Shown here: positions 12,035 through 25,314 of the stretch, in pieces | How positions within the stretch are numbered: the stretch's first letter is position 1 | Layout: every line of letters begins with the position of its first letter | Source: Buxus sempervirens | Lineage: Eukaryota > Streptophyta > Magnoliopsida > Buxales > Buxaceae | Direction: 5' to 3' | Assembly (NCBI GenBank): GCA_947561395.2 | Contig: OX387189.1 | Location: forward strand, 23,622,329-23,686,328 | DNA: 64,000 nt | Position numbers and translations under genes: made by a program | Notes under the pieces: generated by a model | What the model was told of the DNA's origin: nothing | What the model saw: the letters and a program-made list of their open reading frames with translations, nothing else | The model's database searches: none

Positions 12035-14934
12035 GTATTGTCATGTTAGGTTTCTTTTGTATTGGAAACCAATGGAAGATAAATGGTGTGGAGACATACA
12101 GTTTTGTTCTCCATATAGGATTCACCCCAAATTAAAAGATGACCTTATCATTCTTAGAGATTTGGTTTTTACATCAAGCCTATAACTATTTGGATTTAAT
12201 TTTCATTTAAGGATTTATCCTTTTTGATTATTAAAATTCAGTTACCATTGGTTCTAAGGTTTGAAATCTCTCTTTGCATCTTTTAATGACAGTAATATTA
12301 GAAAAGTGTTATTAATAAAGAATTCCTGTATTGTGGCAGAGGAGAATGTCTCCATAAAGTAATTCATAGGTTATTAAATGATAAGGTTCTTTAGGACCTT
12401 TGATTTTGCTAACTTTGGTGCTTGTACGAATTGCATAAAGATCAAGCAGATCAACAAGTCTAATATGGGTGCCAAGAGGAATAATAATAAATCTAGAATC
12501 ATATACACAATATTTGTAGACTGCTTAATACTTACTTCTAATTGGTTAGAGATATTTATCTCATTTATTGATAACCATGAGTGATACCTGTTTCTCTAAC
12601 TCTTACATGGAATTGTTAAAGCACTTGATACTTTTAACACTATTAGAGGTAAAAAAAAAAAAACAATCTAGTTGGAGTATCAAAATAAGTATCATGGAAG
12701 GTCATTATTAGATGGGCATAGAGCAGTCCATTTGAGAAGTTCCTTGAAGGATAAAGGCATTATTATTATATTATTCATTGATGTTTGGCACACTATAATA
12801 GTGTGGTGGAAATAAGGAATTGTATTTTAATGGATATATTAGAAAGTATGATTCCTAGTTAATTTTCTACTCAAAGTATGAGTTAATACCTTAAAACCAT
12901 AGTGTATATTTTTGAACTAAATTTCATTTAAAAGTTGTTCCTAAAACACCCTTTAAGCTTGGGAACAAATGAAAGCCAAGTTCAAGTAATATACACATAA
13001 AGGGGTATCTAGTTAAGGTTAGGTGTATAATCTACATGAGAAGAAATTTGACTCTAGGGCTGTCAGTGATTATATCATTGGTTATATATTATATCCAAAG
13101 GGTTATTTTGGGTCTCTTGCACACTCATAAAGTAGTAGATGTTAAGTAAGTTTCTTGAGGATGGTAATATTAGTGGGAGTGGGCTCTCGTAAAAGGATAG
13201 AATATGGGTAATGGTTCTTTTACTCATTTCTAAAGGCAGGCAAATTGTTCATCAAGATAATCCACTTATTGTGGAACAAGAGCAATTAGCTCAATAGCCA
13301 CTTCCACATAGGGGAACAAGCAATCAAAATATCTATCATACAGATTAAAATAAGCAGATATTATAAAGCACTCAAGAATAAAAAATCTTACTATTTCTTC
13401 CAATTGTATTATATACCTGCAAGAGTTTGACCATGATATAAGACTCTTTGATGATCTTATTATGCTTTACAAGCCTTGAGTAGAGAGAACTCTACAAATT
13501 AATATCATGCTATAAAGGATGAGTAGAAATCATTGGCATATAGTAAAGTCTGGAACTTTATAAAATTTCATAAGGGAGTCTGAACCATTAGCTACTTTTA
13601 GGACTCATCTAGTAACAATGTGTTAAATAAGTCCAGGCTTATTAGCTAATATATCACTCATAAGGTAGGCATTAATGATTGTGATTCCTTCTTTTTAGTT
13701 TCTTTGAAGGACTCATTAAGGATAATCAGGACCTTGTAGCTTTGCTACACTAGACAGATATATAGACATTCATTTGAATGAGGATATAATATAGGAGGTA
13801 TACATGTATGACTAGTTGCGGACTTAGTTAATCAATATATATATATAGACTAAAAGAGACCTCCCGATGAATGGTATCCAAAGTTTCATAATGATAAAGT
13901 ACTTCATACGGTATAATGAAGAACATTATGGATAACTTGAGGTTAGTGGGAGTTTAATTACCTTTTAGTCTTGAATATTGACAAAATTCTACTAGCTAGT
14001 AATGAATTTGGTATGTTGCATGAGAAGAAAGAGTTTCCTAAGAACTTTTTAGAGGAAAGATATGGATAGACTTTCCTATTTATAGGCATACGGATTTATA
14101 AGGATAAATCTTTAAGGTTCTAAGATTTTCTCATAAGGCCTATATTAATAAAGTTCTAGAAAGTTTTGATTAAGGAATTTTAGTCAAGTGTGACATATAT
14201 ATTGTGGATAACAAATTTGGTTTATTCCAATGTCTAAAGTACTCTGGAACTAAAGAAAATTTCATACATGTTGATAGGCCTTTGAAAGGTCATATATTAA
14301 ATCTTTTCTTGAAATATCAAGTAAAGACCAGAGTAATTAAAGTATATGACATTGAATAATTGTTAAGATGGTCATAAGGTATATTTTTAAGGCACAAAAG
14401 GTTACATGCTTACTTAAAGATGTTCTAATCATTTGGAACTGATCAGATATACAGATGCAAACATTAATATCTTGTAAAAGTCCATAAAGTTGATGTTTTG
14501 TTTGCTAATGATGTTATATTTTTTGTATGCATCAAGTAATCAATTGTGACCTTTTCAATTATAAAGGTAATGTTTGTGAAATGTAACGAGAAACCACCAC
14601 TGGCTTCTTGGTTATGGAATTTTATCACATGGCTTAGAGTAATTGACTCTATAAGGATTTATTGTGATAATAAAGCTATTGTGTTTTTTCTAAAGATTAC
14701 AAGATGGTGCTCAAGTTAAGCACATTAAGTATCTTGTTATAAAGAATTGTAAGGTTGTTATTAAAGGTAAAAATATTATGCTTGTTAGTCATATGACAAG
14801 AAGCTTGGCACATAGTTTTATCAAGAACATGTGGGTCATATGGATCTTAAAGCTTATTGTACATATGGTTTGGACACCTTATATTTGCAACAGCATAAAG
14901 TTATTTATTTCTTATTTGTCTTGATGTGTACACA
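12035..14934 (+). pseudogene. Ty1/copia pol remnant (integrase to RNase H)
   Basis: This is decayed copia polyprotein sequence read on the plus strand. Around 12378-12581 the frame gives FRTFDFANFGACTNCIK followed by FISFIDNHE, which matches the pre-integrase and integrase start of copia proteins (CxxCIKGK then FITFIDDYSRY). Around 14650-14840 the pieces IRIYCDNKAIVFF, KHIKYLVIKN and MLVSHMTRSL match copia RNase H (CDNxAAxxxxxN, KHIDIKYHxVR, ADxLTKxL). The reverse-transcriptase part between is too damaged to read. Many stops and frameshifts make it non-functional. Its left part is in pieces at 5352-6870 and 9253-9471. Confidence 0.72.
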
Positions 14935-17290
14935 TGTAAAGCCCCAGATTTTTCCTAAAATAAAGTAAATTAAATAAGCCTAAATATTGAGAAGTTAAGA
15001 TTCAATTTAGGTATTGGAAGAATAATATTATGATCCAAAGAGATATTAGTAACTAAATAAATAAACAATAATTTTAAGTAACTAGGAATTTAAATAGTGG
15101 CTTCATTTAAATAGGAAAGAGCAAGGTTGGTTTGGATAAATTGGGAGAGGAAATTAAATATAAAGGATTGGAGAAGATAAGTATTAATCCAAGTACATTA
15201 TATGGTTAAGATTGATGTGAAGAATAAAGAGGAGAATTTTTGGAAAAAGATTCAAAGGTTAAGTATGGAATTTCAAGGAAAGGGTATTTTAGTCATTTTC
15301 TAATTAGCCATATTAATATATTGAGTAATTAAATAATTATTAGACTTGAAATATTTAACTAGACTTAATTTGGGCTAGGTTTGAATTTAAATAGTAAATT
15401 ATGGCTTAAAAGTAGGAAAAAGGGTATATTGGTGATTATGGTTGATAAGGAGCCTTAAGTTTGAGGATAAGAGGAACTTTGGAGTGTTTTAGTAATATTT
15501 TAAAATAAGAAATTTAATTAGCACGAAAATAAATTAAAATAAATCCTTCTTTTATATAAGATACTTAAAAGAGAAATTAGAATGAGGGTTAAGATGGGGA
15601 GGTTTCCAATTAAGAGTGGGAATCCTATTTAGAAAGTCTTCTAAACTTAGTGGGACTTCTAATTAAGAGAGCTTATAAAAGGGGAGGTTTAGGAAAGGTT
15701 TAGGGTTTTTAGCAAGTCAAAAATAAGGAGGAAAGAGAGGAAAATTCGTGCTTGGGCTTGGGAGAAAAATAAAGGAAAGAAGAGAGGAGAGAAAAGAGAG
15801 GGAAGAAAAGAAAAAGGGAGGTGCAGAGGTCCAACCAGCAGACTTTGAACAACGATCTCTGGAGATGTAGTCGTTGGATCGTCATGAAATTTGGAGATTA
15901 TGCTCTATACATGAGATACTTTAATCTGAACGGTGGAGATTGGATTTCGATGAGTCAAAGGTGGTGCGAATTAACCCAAAAGTTGGTAGAAAATCAGATT
16001 TTGAAAGGAAAAGGAGTTGCAGAGATGGCCGACTAGCCAACTTCGAACGACGAGATAAAAAGATCCAACTGTTGGAATGGGCTGAAATTTTAGGGTTTTG
16101 TTCTACTCATAGAGGACTTCAAACTGAATAGTGGAGATCTAAATTTGAGAAGTTTAGAGGGGTGCGGTCGAGCTCCAAAAACGAGCACAGAAGATGTTCT
16201 GAAAAATCTGGGTTCATCAAAAAGGCAAGTAGCAAACACTTGAAATTGGAGAAACTACATATTTTCTTGTGTTTTTGATGATTAATCATATTGGTTTTTA
16301 AGTTGGATTTCATTGGAAAAGTTAGATGATTATAAAGTTTTGTTTTGGTGATTTGAATCTCTCTTTAAGAATAAAGAAAAGTGTTGTTCATGGGTGGTTT
16401 GATTTAGAAATAAACCTTAGTTAAATTTTAAATCACCAAGATGTGAGTAGCTTTCGTTTTGATTTATCGTTGGTTTTGATCTGTCATATTTGTCGAAAGC
16501 ATGGTTTCTGAATAAGATCTGTTCGAGCGTGTTTTTTTTAATGGGTTTAGAGTAGTGATTATCAAGTTGCTTAGATTAAATCCGAATCATGTTTAAAGGT
16601 GTTTTGGTAATGGTAGAAGCATAGATGAGTGGTTACAGACGTAAAAAATACGGCCAGTCATGGAGTTCGGAGATTAACAGAGAGTCGCGAGTCGGAGGTA
16701 GTGTCCGTCGACTTGGCGCCTATCTAGCGCCAAGTGTTAGAGTCAGCGCAAGGAATGTTATGTGTTATTGCCGAGTTCGTGCTAAGCTCGCGCCAATCGT
16801 GCGTGAGGTATTTTCTCGTATCGCCAAGTTTGCGCTTGTCTCGCGCCAAGTCATTTTAGTCCGCGCGAGACTCTGTTTTTGTATGCGCTGAGTCTACGCC
16901 GACCTCGCGCCAAGCGCCAGAGGTCAGCGCATACCATAAAAATCTACCAAAAGTGTTTCTGACCAATCCAAGCCAAATTTTACTATTTTGAGACTTCAAC
17001 CTCTTTGCTAAACACTAGATTAGGATATTAGAAACATTTTATCTGTCCAAAACATTTGGAAGAGTCTTAAATCAATTTATTGCTAATTTTATGAATTCCG
17101 AAGTGATTTTACTGTATGAGATATTGGCTTAGTTCCCTGTATGTTTTATATGTGTTTTCGATTGAGAAATTGTTTAATCGGGTATTTGGAGTTGGATTAT
17201 TTGCTGAAATTATATGAGTTGATGTTCTAGTTGGAACGACTTGTGATGAGTTGCTGTTCTAGTTGGAATGATTTGTGATGAGTTGCTGTC
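14935..17290 (+). mobile_element. Gypsy-type LTR, 3'-truncated
   Basis: This LTR starts at 14935 with TGTAAAGCCCCAG, the same start class as 25315. A TATA box at 15671-15680 is followed by a purine-rich leader (15720-15820). A GC-rich cluster with repeated gcgccaag words lies at 16690-16930. The 3' end is missing: the sequence runs at about 17290 into another truncated LTR. A 30-bp direct repeat (gatgttctagttggaacg, then again 30 bp on) lies at 17221-17290. The ORFs inside have no domain. Confidence 0.65.
15671..15680 (+). promoter_or_regulatory. TATA box of the LTR at 14935
   Basis: The sequence reads GCTTATAAAAGGGG and is followed by a GA-rich leader. It lies about 740 bp into the LTR. The call rests on motif and position only. 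Confidence 0.45.
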
Positions 17291-19289
17291 CAAAAGTGGA
17301 CTTAAAACAATCCAAATTACTCATAGGGTCGGGTCAAAACCAATTCCGGTTGGATTTGGATCCAACCGGGTCAAAAAGAATAATTTTTGGTTGTTTATCG
17401 AATTGACCGCATTTACTATGCGGTCTGGTCTGAACCGTAGATGCAATGCGGTTTAGACCAGACCGCATACCAAGTGCGGTCAAGTCCAGACCGCCCTGAG
17501 TATGCGGTTTTTGCCCGAATTTGCTATTTTGCTCCGATTTCGGCTGGGATCACTTCGTTTGCTTTTCAGGGAGGTCCGGCGACGTCCGTCGGGATTTTTA
17601 GCATCTTCACAGCAACACACAAGCTCCTTTCTTAGTCATATTTTTCTTCTTTTCTTCTTCCTTTTTCCTTTGCTCTTCATGTAGTCATTCTTTGCATGGG
17701 AATCAAGAGAGGCACCAGAGATTCTTTTACCATCTTGCTATGATCATAACCACGTATTCACCTTTGCTCATGAAGATAGAAAGTTGGCAAGAGGATGATT
17801 TGTCTCTTTTTATTTTTCAAGGACTAATGACATCTTATCTTAGATGACTTTTGCTCATTATATCCTTGACAAAATTCTCTCCTTTCACCCTTTAATTGGA
17901 TCTTGTTTTCAACATGAGATGCTCAGTATCGTACACATTAGAAGCAAATGGAGGTGAGAAATAAGTAATAAAACAAGTAATAAATCAAGCTTAAAAAGAA
18001 AAGAAAAGAAAAGAAACTTGATATGTATTGAATGAAACAACCTACTGTTTACTGTTACCTTCTTGTTTTTGACAGGTGATGGTTCTCCGATGATTTCGGC
18101 AGCGCTTCCGCACCCTCGTAGAATTCCAAGAATGGATTTGAAAAGGGATTCCCCACTTCTGGGTTGAAAGGAATGAAATGGAGGAATGAAATGGAAAGGG
18201 GGATGGTGCAATCCAAGGGTTTTTTGGGTTTTGGTTTTGAGTGGGGCAGAGTTTGGGCAGGGGTTGGACGTAGAGAAAAAAAAGGACAGAGCTAAAGGGA
18301 GGCTAGCCTCTCTTGATTGGAAATCAAGGAGGGAGAGAGAAGGGAGGGGGTGAGTGAAGGAGAGAGCAAAAGGGAGAGAGGAGAAGGGGTTTGATGCTTG
18401 GAATGGAATGGGGGGTGGCCCCCCTTTTATAGTTGAAAATTTGTCCTAAAATTGAATTTTAATCACTTTTGTTGACTAAATTTTAATTTCTTGTTTGACA
18501 TAACTAAAACGTAAATATTTTTTATTCTTATCTCTCTTATTCTACGAATGTGGTTAGTATTTTTTCTTTATTTTTTATTTATTTTAATCTTAAGATTCTT
18601 TAAGTTTTAATATTATTTTATTCTTTAAGATTGGTTTGTTAGAAGACACATGTCTTTTCTATTTTCTATTTTATTTTTGATTTAGTTTAATTGTTAGATA
18701 TTTACAAAATATTATTATTTTATTCTTAGATTTTTATTTTTTGTCCTTTCTTCAATCTTGCCACGTGTGCAGATTTTCCGAGATTTTTGACTGCTCATAA
18801 CTTTCTCATTTGACATCCGATTTCAGCAAACTTGGTGGCGTTGGAATCAGGTTGAGATTCCCTATCCAATAAGCTAAAGTTGGCAGCAAACTCAGGCTTT
18901 TTATCAGAAGTGCAAACTCGCGTCCTGGAGCCAGTTTTGCTCATATCTCCTTATCCGGGACTCCGATTCCAGCAAACTCAGTTGCGTTGGAGTCGTGTCG
19001 ATGCGCCCTTTCTGCTGATATCCAATTGAGCAGCTAATTCGGAGTTCTGCAGAAAGCCGATTTCTGCTATTTCCAAATTTGACTAGCCCATAACTTCTTT
19101 ATCCGGACTCCGATTTGAGCAAACTCAGTGGCGTTAGAACCGTATCGGAATCCTCTTTCCAATGGTATGAATTTTGGTGGTCAATTTGCACCTGATAAAA
19201 AAGTCAACGTTTTGAGCCCTTCAGGTTTGACTTTTTCAATTAGGGTTTTATTCTTTCATTTTTGGGGGTGCAAAAATGAGGTGCTGACA
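17291..19289 (-). mobile_element. LTR of the TGTAGACACC family, 3'-truncated
   Basis: On the minus strand it starts at 19289 with TGTCAGCACCTCATTTTTGC. It is related over its length to 7490-9247 of the solo LTR at 6871-9247: the same gaccgca/tgcggtc cluster (17403-17510), the same leader text near 18084 and the same U3 repeats, here three units (18796, 18942, 19089). A TATA box is at 18421-18434 and a donor-like AAG|GTAACAG at 18058. The last part of the LTR is missing, and no matching target duplication is visible. Confidence 0.78.
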
Positions 19290-19556
19290 GTATGTATCTG
19301 AAGGTTACTAAGAGTAAGTTCATATTTTTTATCCTATATGTTGATGATATTTTGCTTGCCAATAGTGATCTTTGTTTATTACGTGAAACCAAGAAATATC
19401 TCTCAAAGAATTTTGAAATAAAAGACAGGGGTAAGGCAACTTATGATAGGAATTGAAATATTGCATAATAGATCATGTGGATTGCTAGGGTTGTCTTAGA
19501 AAGGATATTTCGAAAGAGTCCTAGAGAGATTTGGAATGGAAAACTGTGACATACAC
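19290..19556 (+). pseudogene. Ty1/copia reverse-transcriptase fragment
   Basis: The plus strand reads SKFIFFILYVDDILLA, the copia catalytic YVDD box, followed by ETKKYLSKNFEIKDRG and, after a frame change, remnants of the ...GYIEKVLERFGMENC block. Only about 90 codons remain. It is bounded on the left by a truncated LTR and on the right by a gypsy-type LTR. It lies after the RNase H remnant of the first copia element, so it comes from a separate copy. Confidence 0.78.
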
Positions 19557-20640
19557 CAGTTCAATTCTAGCATCTTATGGGTTAAACCACAAAATTACTA
19601 GAATTGGTATGCCGGGCGATAAATAAATTCAGACCTTAATTAAGAAACAAGATTTATAAGGTCCAAAATCATTCATCTGAGATGTATCCTATCACCTGAT
19701 AATCCAAATAATCCATGTCTATAACATATATTAGAGTGCGCTGTAAAAATGTAAACCATCAATAAACCACTATAGAAAACTAACCTATAAAGTATCATCT
19801 AAACGAAGATACAACTCCAAAATACATATATACAACACTAAAATGAAAGGTAACTAAAAAGGAGAATTCCCACAACTCGGGAATCTCAGAATATTCAAAC
19901 TCTGACATGAAAATAAAACAATTCCAAAAGACTTCATCATCGATACCCGGAGTATAGACTAGATGTCCAACTCCTCCCAATCTGACTTGTACCAGTCGTC
20001 AGAAGCAGAAACAGAATCAGGCCCACTCTCAGGAACTATATCATCACCAGGCTCCTCAACAAGAATATCTGCACAGTCTATATAAATAACTAAATGAGAT
20101 CAGAGATCCCATCAAACCACCATTTATATAACTTAAATAAACAATGCATCATATAATCAAAACCATGATATCTTGCAAATCAACATGAGCAAGTGAGAGA
20201 AACATACACTAAATAACGTAAATCACAATAAAGTTTAGAACACTTATAATAACCGTCAACTGGAATGTAGAAATCAATTCATAACTTAAAACCAAACCAA
20301 TCCGACTAATCCGATAACCATTCGTATCATATCATAAGACTAAATAAAGTAATGTCTAGCTGGAACTATAGTTATCAGCCAGAACTACAATATGATAGTT
20401 AGGCTGGGATGCACAGCCCCTGGATCACAAGATCACCACACACAACACATTTTGGGTAAATCCCCTTCTACTGGGAAATACCAATCACATCACTTACACT
20501 GCCAGGAGGAATCACACATCTCGACTGGCTCATCACAAAAAAAAAAAAAACATGCCGAAAGGAATTCTCAACTCAACCAGCTTCGTTGCTACAATCAGTA
20601 CGATCATACAACTCCCATACTGAAGAGCCTTCACACACTC
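19557..20640 (-). mobile_element. Gypsy-type LTR (-), downstream half
   Basis: This half of an LTR is related to 62330-63430 read in the opposite direction. Shared stretches include the area around gaattcccacaactcgggaatc (19862) and the area around catactgaagagccttcacac (20618). A GCAG|ATATTC acceptor-like site lies at 20069-20070 on the minus strand. The LTR is split by the solo LTR at 20641-23953 and resumes at 23954. Its exact 3' end near 19557 is uncertain. Confidence 0.68.
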
Positions 20641-21458
20641 TGTAAACACCCAAATTTTGATCAAACCAAAATGTGCTAAAATGCAAACCCTAGCTGAAAA
20701 GTCAAACCCTAAGGGGACAAAAGTTGACTTTTTGATCAGGTTTAAATCTGCCACCATACTTCTTCCCTATGATTAGGAAATTCCGACACGATTCTAACGC
20801 AACTGAGTTTGCTCAGATCGAGGTCCGGATGAAGAAGATATGAGCTGGTCAAACTTGAGGGGAGCAGAAATTGACTTTCTGCTAAACCCCAGAACAGTTG
20901 CTCGAACTTCTCTCAGTGGACAGGTCATCCTGACATGATTCCAGCGCAACTGAGTTTGCTCAAATCGGAGTCTTGGATAATAAGTTATGAGCAAAACAAG
21001 AAACCCTAAAAACTACCCACGTGGCAAAAACAGTAGAGAAAACAGCAGAAAAAGGTGTTTGGGGGCAAATCCGTAAATATCAGGACATTTAAAAATATAT
21101 GAAGGCATATCTGTAATTGCTTAAGGATGAGTCTGTAAATATCAAAAGATCATAAAATATCTAAGGGCAAAGCTGTAATTATCTGGGGATGAATCTGTAA
21201 ATATCAAAAAGATCTAAAAATGTCTCAAGAACCAATCTGTAATTATCAAGAAAATCACCCCCACATGCTTAATTCCCCACCACATCTTTCTCTCCTTCAT
21301 AACTCATCCCCCACATGCTTAATTCCCCACTACATCTTTTCCCCCCTCTCTCTCTCCTTCATAAATTCATGTTCCCTATGCATCCCCCATGCATCAAACA
21401 CATCCCCCATCTCATCTCTCTCTCTCCCCCCATGCATCATGCACCACACTCATGCATC

Positions 21459-21460
<2 letters not shown>

Positions 21461-21492
<32 letters not shown>
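21461..21492. repeat. CT microsatellite in LTR leader
   Basis: An uninterrupted CT run of about 30 bp lies in a longer pyrimidine-rich tract (21340-21500) just before the TATA-like box of the solo LTR at 20641. Confidence 0.9.
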
Positions 21493-21494
<2 letters not shown>

Positions 21495-22152
21495 TCATGC
21501 ATGCATGCATCTTCTATGCATTACCCATTATAAAGCCCCCCATAACCCCATACGTATGGAGAGAGAGCTCATTTTTGGCTCATCTCATTTTTCTTCTCCA
21601 ATCTCTCTCCCAAGCTCTCCAACCTCTCTCCCCGAAAGCAAGGAGAAGAAAACCCTTCTTCAACCTCTCCTCTCAAGAAACCCTAAACCCCTTTTCCAAA
21701 CCCTCTCAAGACTTGTCCTCTCCTCCTCTTCTCCACTTGCAACCAAGGAAGGAGACTTGAAGAGCTGGTGTGGAGCTCGAAAAAGGGGGCTAAGGTGCTG
21801 TCCCAACTTCACAAGGGATCACCACATCTCCAAAGAAAGAAATAATACCAAGGTAAGCTTTGTTGGCATGTTTAGTTTAACATATATGAGAATGAAGGCA
21901 TGGTGAGCCTATGTTTTTCTTCCCTACTTTGAGCTTGCTGTTTTTGCTATCTATCTACCTCTTCTTCTTCATTTCTTCACACTTTTAAGACTCCCATGGT
22001 AAGGGGAGGTTTTTATTTCGAGTGGGAGAAGAGTGGCCTCGTTTAGACAGTCGAAAAGTCATGATAATGGGGCTGTTTGTGCATTTATTCTAGGGGATCA
22101 TGTTCCCTTATTCTTTATACATCTAATGTACCCCATAAACCCCACCCACACA

Positions 22153-22177
22153 CCCCCCCCCCCCCCCCCCCCCCCCC
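22153..22177. repeat. Homopolymer C tract (25 bases)
   Basis: Twenty-five consecutive C follow a CCCACCCACACA run inside the solo LTR at 20641. The length of such a tract is often unreliable in assemblies. Confidence 0.9.
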
Positions 22178-23953
22178 AAATTAACCCTTCTCTTTACCAT
22201 GTCTTTTTATTAGTTGATGATGATCATGCTTTTCTTCCTCGGTATGTGAGGTTGCATGCATATGAGATGGTACATGTACACAATAGTCCATCACACATCA
22301 CTATCTCTATCCATTGTTATGTCACTTCTCGCATATGATGTGCACAAAACACCACTCACATGTATGATGCACTTAGAAATGCATGTTTACATCTCTCTTC
22401 TAGCTTTATTTTGCTAGCATGTATAGTAACATGAGCCACTCACACTTTAACCCACGGATTTCAACATCCCTTAATGTCTTCCTTGTATATTGTTTATGAG
22501 TATTTAATTGTTTACATGTTGAATGCTTGCGTGGTTTGGCCATGGCTCTCAAAGCAAGTGACCTTTTGGGTCCTTGGGGTGCTTTCTTTCAAAGGAGAGC
22601 GTCCCCCTTGCTTGCAACCAAAGTGGGGAGTCCCTTCCCCACCTATGAGCCCTTGAGTTCCAACTCAAGGTAAGGAGGGAGAGGCCCCTAGCCTTCTCTC
22701 CCCTTCCCATGCTTGGAAAATCGCCAAAAGTGGCCAAACAAGGCCATTCCCTCAATTTTGTACCACTGTGGGCCCACATAGGCCCTAGCAAGCCCTAAAA
22801 GCCCAAGGAAACCAATCCCACTTCAAAGAGCCCAAAAATAGGTTTTCTGGGCTTATCCGAAAACTCAGGTCGGATAAGCCCTATTCGAAAATATATTTCG
22901 GATACACCCAAAAAATTAGTTTTCTTCCCCCATTTATCATTTTTTAACGCATTTTCCAATAAACCATTCAATTCAATAGGGTTTCTGGGTCAACCCGAGA
23001 CCCATCATGGGCCTTGGTCCTAGTGGGTCCAGCTTGCATACCCGTGGGCTTTCCAACGGGGCCCACCCAGTCCTACTAACTCATTTGAATTTAAAGAAAG
23101 ATAATTAAATAAGTCAAGTGGGCCACACCATTCGAGGCCCACCAAAAGCCCAATTTGAAACATGTTGGCTAGGATAGATGGTTTGGCTATAACCATGGGC
23201 TTGGGCCTATCGGGTCCAGCTCCCTTTAAGGGAAGCCCACCAACCAAAGGAGGGGATCCATTAGCCCCAACCCTAATGCCTTGGGCTTTCAAGCCCAAAC
23301 CTAGGTTATGGGCCCCAAGCCCATGCCTAGCCCACTTTGGCACAACTAAAACAAGATAAGTCAAATCACTTGGCCACCATTGTGGGGCCCATCTAAGGGG
23401 CCCACAAGCCCTTTAGGCTCACTTTTGCATGAAATTCGATTTAACTCCCAACTTGAATTTTAAATAAAATCAACTCATTGAACCAAAGCCTAAAGGGCCT
23501 CCCAGGCTTAGATCGAGGCCCACCAAGGGGTATGTGGGTCATGCTTGGCCCACCAAGGGATCCGTGGGCCTTCCAATGTGGCCCACCCAATCAGATTCAG
23601 ACTACTTAACCAAACAAGATAAAATCAATTAAAGGGACCCACACCGCTCAGGTGGTCCCACCAAACTTAACCAAATGTGCATGCTTTGACTTAGGAATCG
23701 GGTGAATAGACCAAGACTGAGTTGACTCAAACCAGAAAACCCATGGGACCCGTCATTCGACGGGGCGGACCAGGGTGTCTATGGACTTCCCTGAACCGTA
23801 ATTGAGACCCTACTTAGAATCTCAAGCCGCAGACCGCCTACTAGACAAACTTAGGCACTCAGGTGTCTGCCTGCACCCCATCAAGTAGTGGCGACTCCAA
23901 CCTTCCCGAATTACCCTTTAGGAGGCACGCCCACCCATGCGACCATGCGCACA

Positions 23954-25314
23954 CACTCAAGTTTTAATTATCTATTTAACATTCACACAATAATTCCATA
24001 TTCAAAACATAATAAGGATCTCATTGAGATCAAATAATGAAATTCATTTTTCTACCTTACATATCGGTAAATTGCTAACCCATATAGATAATCAAATTAT
24101 TGCAGGGCATAAATACATTTAATTGGGGTGCAACATACATAATCCAAACTTAGAAATACTCAAGTGTGTGTTAACCTACTCAAATATGTGTATTTTTCCA
24201 AATATAAGATACTCTAGATATAAATGCAATCTAGGAATCATGCTAGTGGAATTTCACATAAGATATTTAATACCAAGGGAAAATATCATTGTTTGAAATT
24301 TATTATATTCATATAATCGATAAAATCCAATTTATGAGGTTTTCAATATATTCTAGAATTATATTTAAACCAATTTCCAAAAGCCTATAATACTCACTAA
24401 GTCATTTATCAATTATTTTCTAAGCTATTTTTAAACCAATATAGCTATTTACTAAATCACTAATAAACTATTTTAAGCCATTTACTAAGTAAATTCAACT
24501 CATTTTCATGAAGCAAATATTAAACCATTTTCTAAGTCAAGCTAAGCCATTTTATAAACCTTAGCCTAAGTCAAGGAATAAGCCTTAACTTAAGCCAATT
24601 AAAATTTGTCTAAGTTAATTACCTAAGCCACCATCACCAAAACAATTAAATCATTGATTACACCATTAACAAAATCATTATTTTCAACTCGCTTACATGC
24701 CATATATAAGTCCTTTCTAAACCATCACCACACCTAAGGCATCAGTCCGTACCCTATAACAAGTTACTCTAAGTCACTTGCATCACATAAATTACCATGT
24801 GTGTCAAACAAGGATTCGTATTATCATACACATGGAGTAAAGCATTTGTTTTTAACTTGTTTAGGACTAAATATTATAAAACTTATTTAAGGATTTGAGT
24901 ACAAGGGGGGAATCCAACCCACTTTAGAACAGCTACAGAATGAAAAATCTTATCAACATATCAGCAAAATTATTCTTATGACTGAGAATAGCACTTACTT
25001 GAAAATTGCATAAAACCCCTTTGAAGAATAATTGCCAATGAACTCATTCTAATGTGTAATCATGTATTGTTATATGAGCCACCAAAAATTTCAAATATAA
25101 GAAGGCAGATAAAATTCAAGTGCTAAGATATTCTGCAAGTTTTACTAATTATGATATAGCAAAAATTAACTTTATCGTAAAAACCTAAAAGTAGATGGTG
25201 ACTTACCCTTCTTTAGTGCAGAATAGAGACCTACGTACGCAATGGCAACCCTTGCCGGAATTCAATCTAATGTTGACTCCACCTAGCTTAAAACAGTAAA
25301 GCAATTAAGTCTCT
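23954..25314 (-). mobile_element. Gypsy-type LTR (-), upstream half
   Basis: This continues the LTR broken at 20640. Around 24090-24150 it matches 62190-62260 of the LTR at 60317 when reversed (shared caccccaattaaa and cctgcaataa). A minus-strand donor-like AAGG|GTAAGTCACC lies at about 25201-25210. The start of this LTR is not recognised; at 25315 the Ty3/gypsy element begins. No ORF is supported. Confidence 0.6.

Larger units (their letters stand above)
20641..23953 (+). mobile_element. Solo LTR (family TGTAGACACC), target duplication cactc
   Basis: This 3313-bp LTR is bounded by cactc at 20636-20640 and 23954-23958. It starts TGTAAACACCC and ends GCGCACA. It belongs with the LTRs at 6871-9247 and 17291-19289: it has U3 repeats (20837, 20984), a TATA-like attataaagcc at about 21527, an AAG|GTAAGC donor at 21853, many gggccc-type words (22730-23650), and an AGTGGCGACTCC box at 23887-23898. 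It contains a CT microsatellite and a C tract. The 228-codon ORF at 21220-21906 translates low-complexity CT-rich leader and is not a gene. Confidence 0.9.

Noticed and set aside
21220-21906. A 228-codon ORF, one of the longest in the window
   Set aside because: It translates CT-rich low-complexity leader of a solo LTR bounded by a target duplication; the peptide is Ser-, Leu- and Pro-rich without a domain, and overlapping frames are also open.
22549-23364. ORFs of 65-114 codons rich in Gly, Pro and Trp
   Set aside because: They arise from gggccc-type words inside the solo LTR at 20641-23953.
19557-25314. Two separate LTR fragments rather than one split LTR
   Set aside because: The cactc duplication around 20641-23953 and the matching order of similarity to the LTR at 60317 show one LTR interrupted by another.
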